DNA from: Beijerinckiaceae bacterium
Lineage (GTDB): Bacteria > Pseudomonadota > Alphaproteobacteria > Rhizobiales > Beijerinckiaceae
Assembly: GCA_019745195.1 (NCBI GenBank)
Contig: JAIETL010000092.1
Location: 1 to 34,516 of the forward strand
Direction of reading: 5' to 3'
Length of the DNA stretch: 34,516 bases
The notes beneath the pieces were generated by a model. That model ran no database searches. It had not been told where the DNA came from and was given only the letters and a program-made list of their open reading frames with translations. Every line of letters begins with the position of its first letter. Positions within the stretch are counted from its first letter, which is position 1. The translations under genes were made by a program, and so were the position numbers. Shown piece after piece: positions 34,367 through 34,516 of the stretch.

Positions 34367-34516
34367 TCGATCTGGCAAAATCTTGGCATGACGCGAACCG
34401 TCACCACTGCTCGCGCCTCTTGTTGGAAGCCTTCACACTTGGTCGTGTCCCTGATGGTGGTGTAGCTTCGCGGAGCCACCCCGATGCCGGCTTTGGCCGG
34501 GCTGGTCAGGCGGCCA

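Overview
The window looks like chromosomal DNA of a GC-rich alphaproteobacterium, most likely order Hyphomicrobiales (Bosea, Methylobacterium and relatives are plausible). This is inferred from the high GC, the DUF2336 protein, the abundance of Tat-exported solute-binding proteins and the style of the intergenic repeats. No rRNA gene is present to settle the genus.

Left part (1-8616), core-like: the end of a DUF2336 gene; a GNAT acetyltransferase and NAD kinase (minus strand); two near-identical tandem Tat-exported metallo-beta-lactamase-fold hydrolases, each followed by the same rho-independent terminator; a small protein resembling the phage ABA-sandwich family; tRNA-Thr(TGT); an MFS symporter; the 23S rRNA methyltransferase RlmB; and, from a good sigma70-like promoter, tRNA-Tyr(GTA) and tRNA-Gly(TCC).

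Junction (8617-9894): just downstream of tRNA-Gly an integrase-like N-terminal half is fused in frame to the last 74 residues of an IS3-family transposase. This is what a tRNA-targeted island looks like after its integrase was destroyed. The rest of the window carries more transposon debris (IS5-like and IS481-like remnants) and a broken response regulator, which fits an accessory region. No matching right attachment site was seen.

Right part (9895-33302), two metabolic blocks. (a) A minus-strand operon encodes a BMP-type binding protein, a double-domain ABC ATPase, two permeases and a cytosine-deaminase-like amidohydrolase: uptake and deamination of a nucleobase or nucleoside. A perfect 16-bp palindrome lies just upstream. 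(b) A divergent catabolic block centres on a GntR/UTRA regulator. Leftward are LeuC/LeuD-type (aconitase-family) hydratase subunits. Rightward, in near-continuous overlapping order, are the regulator, an orphan TctC-type binding protein, a complete Liv-type ABC transporter (K, H, M, G, F), an MmgE/PrpD dehydratase, an isocitrate-lyase-family C-C lyase, hydantoinase/oxoprolinase B and A subunits, an isochorismatase-fold hydrolase lacking the usual cysteine, and an FAD-binding fumarate-reductase-like enzyme.

Read together, block (b) looks like a dedicated pathway that imports a small N-containing acid or lactam, opens it with an ATP-dependent HyuA/HyuB enzyme, and ends with a dehydratase, hydratase and lyase set resembling the methylcitrate cycle or the 2,3-dimethylmalate end of nicotinate fermentation. 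I do not recognise this gene combination as a described pathway. It is the best candidate here for something new.

Right edge (33303-34516): an IS481-like pseudogene, a DUF427 gene, and about 150 bases with small hairpins but no gene.
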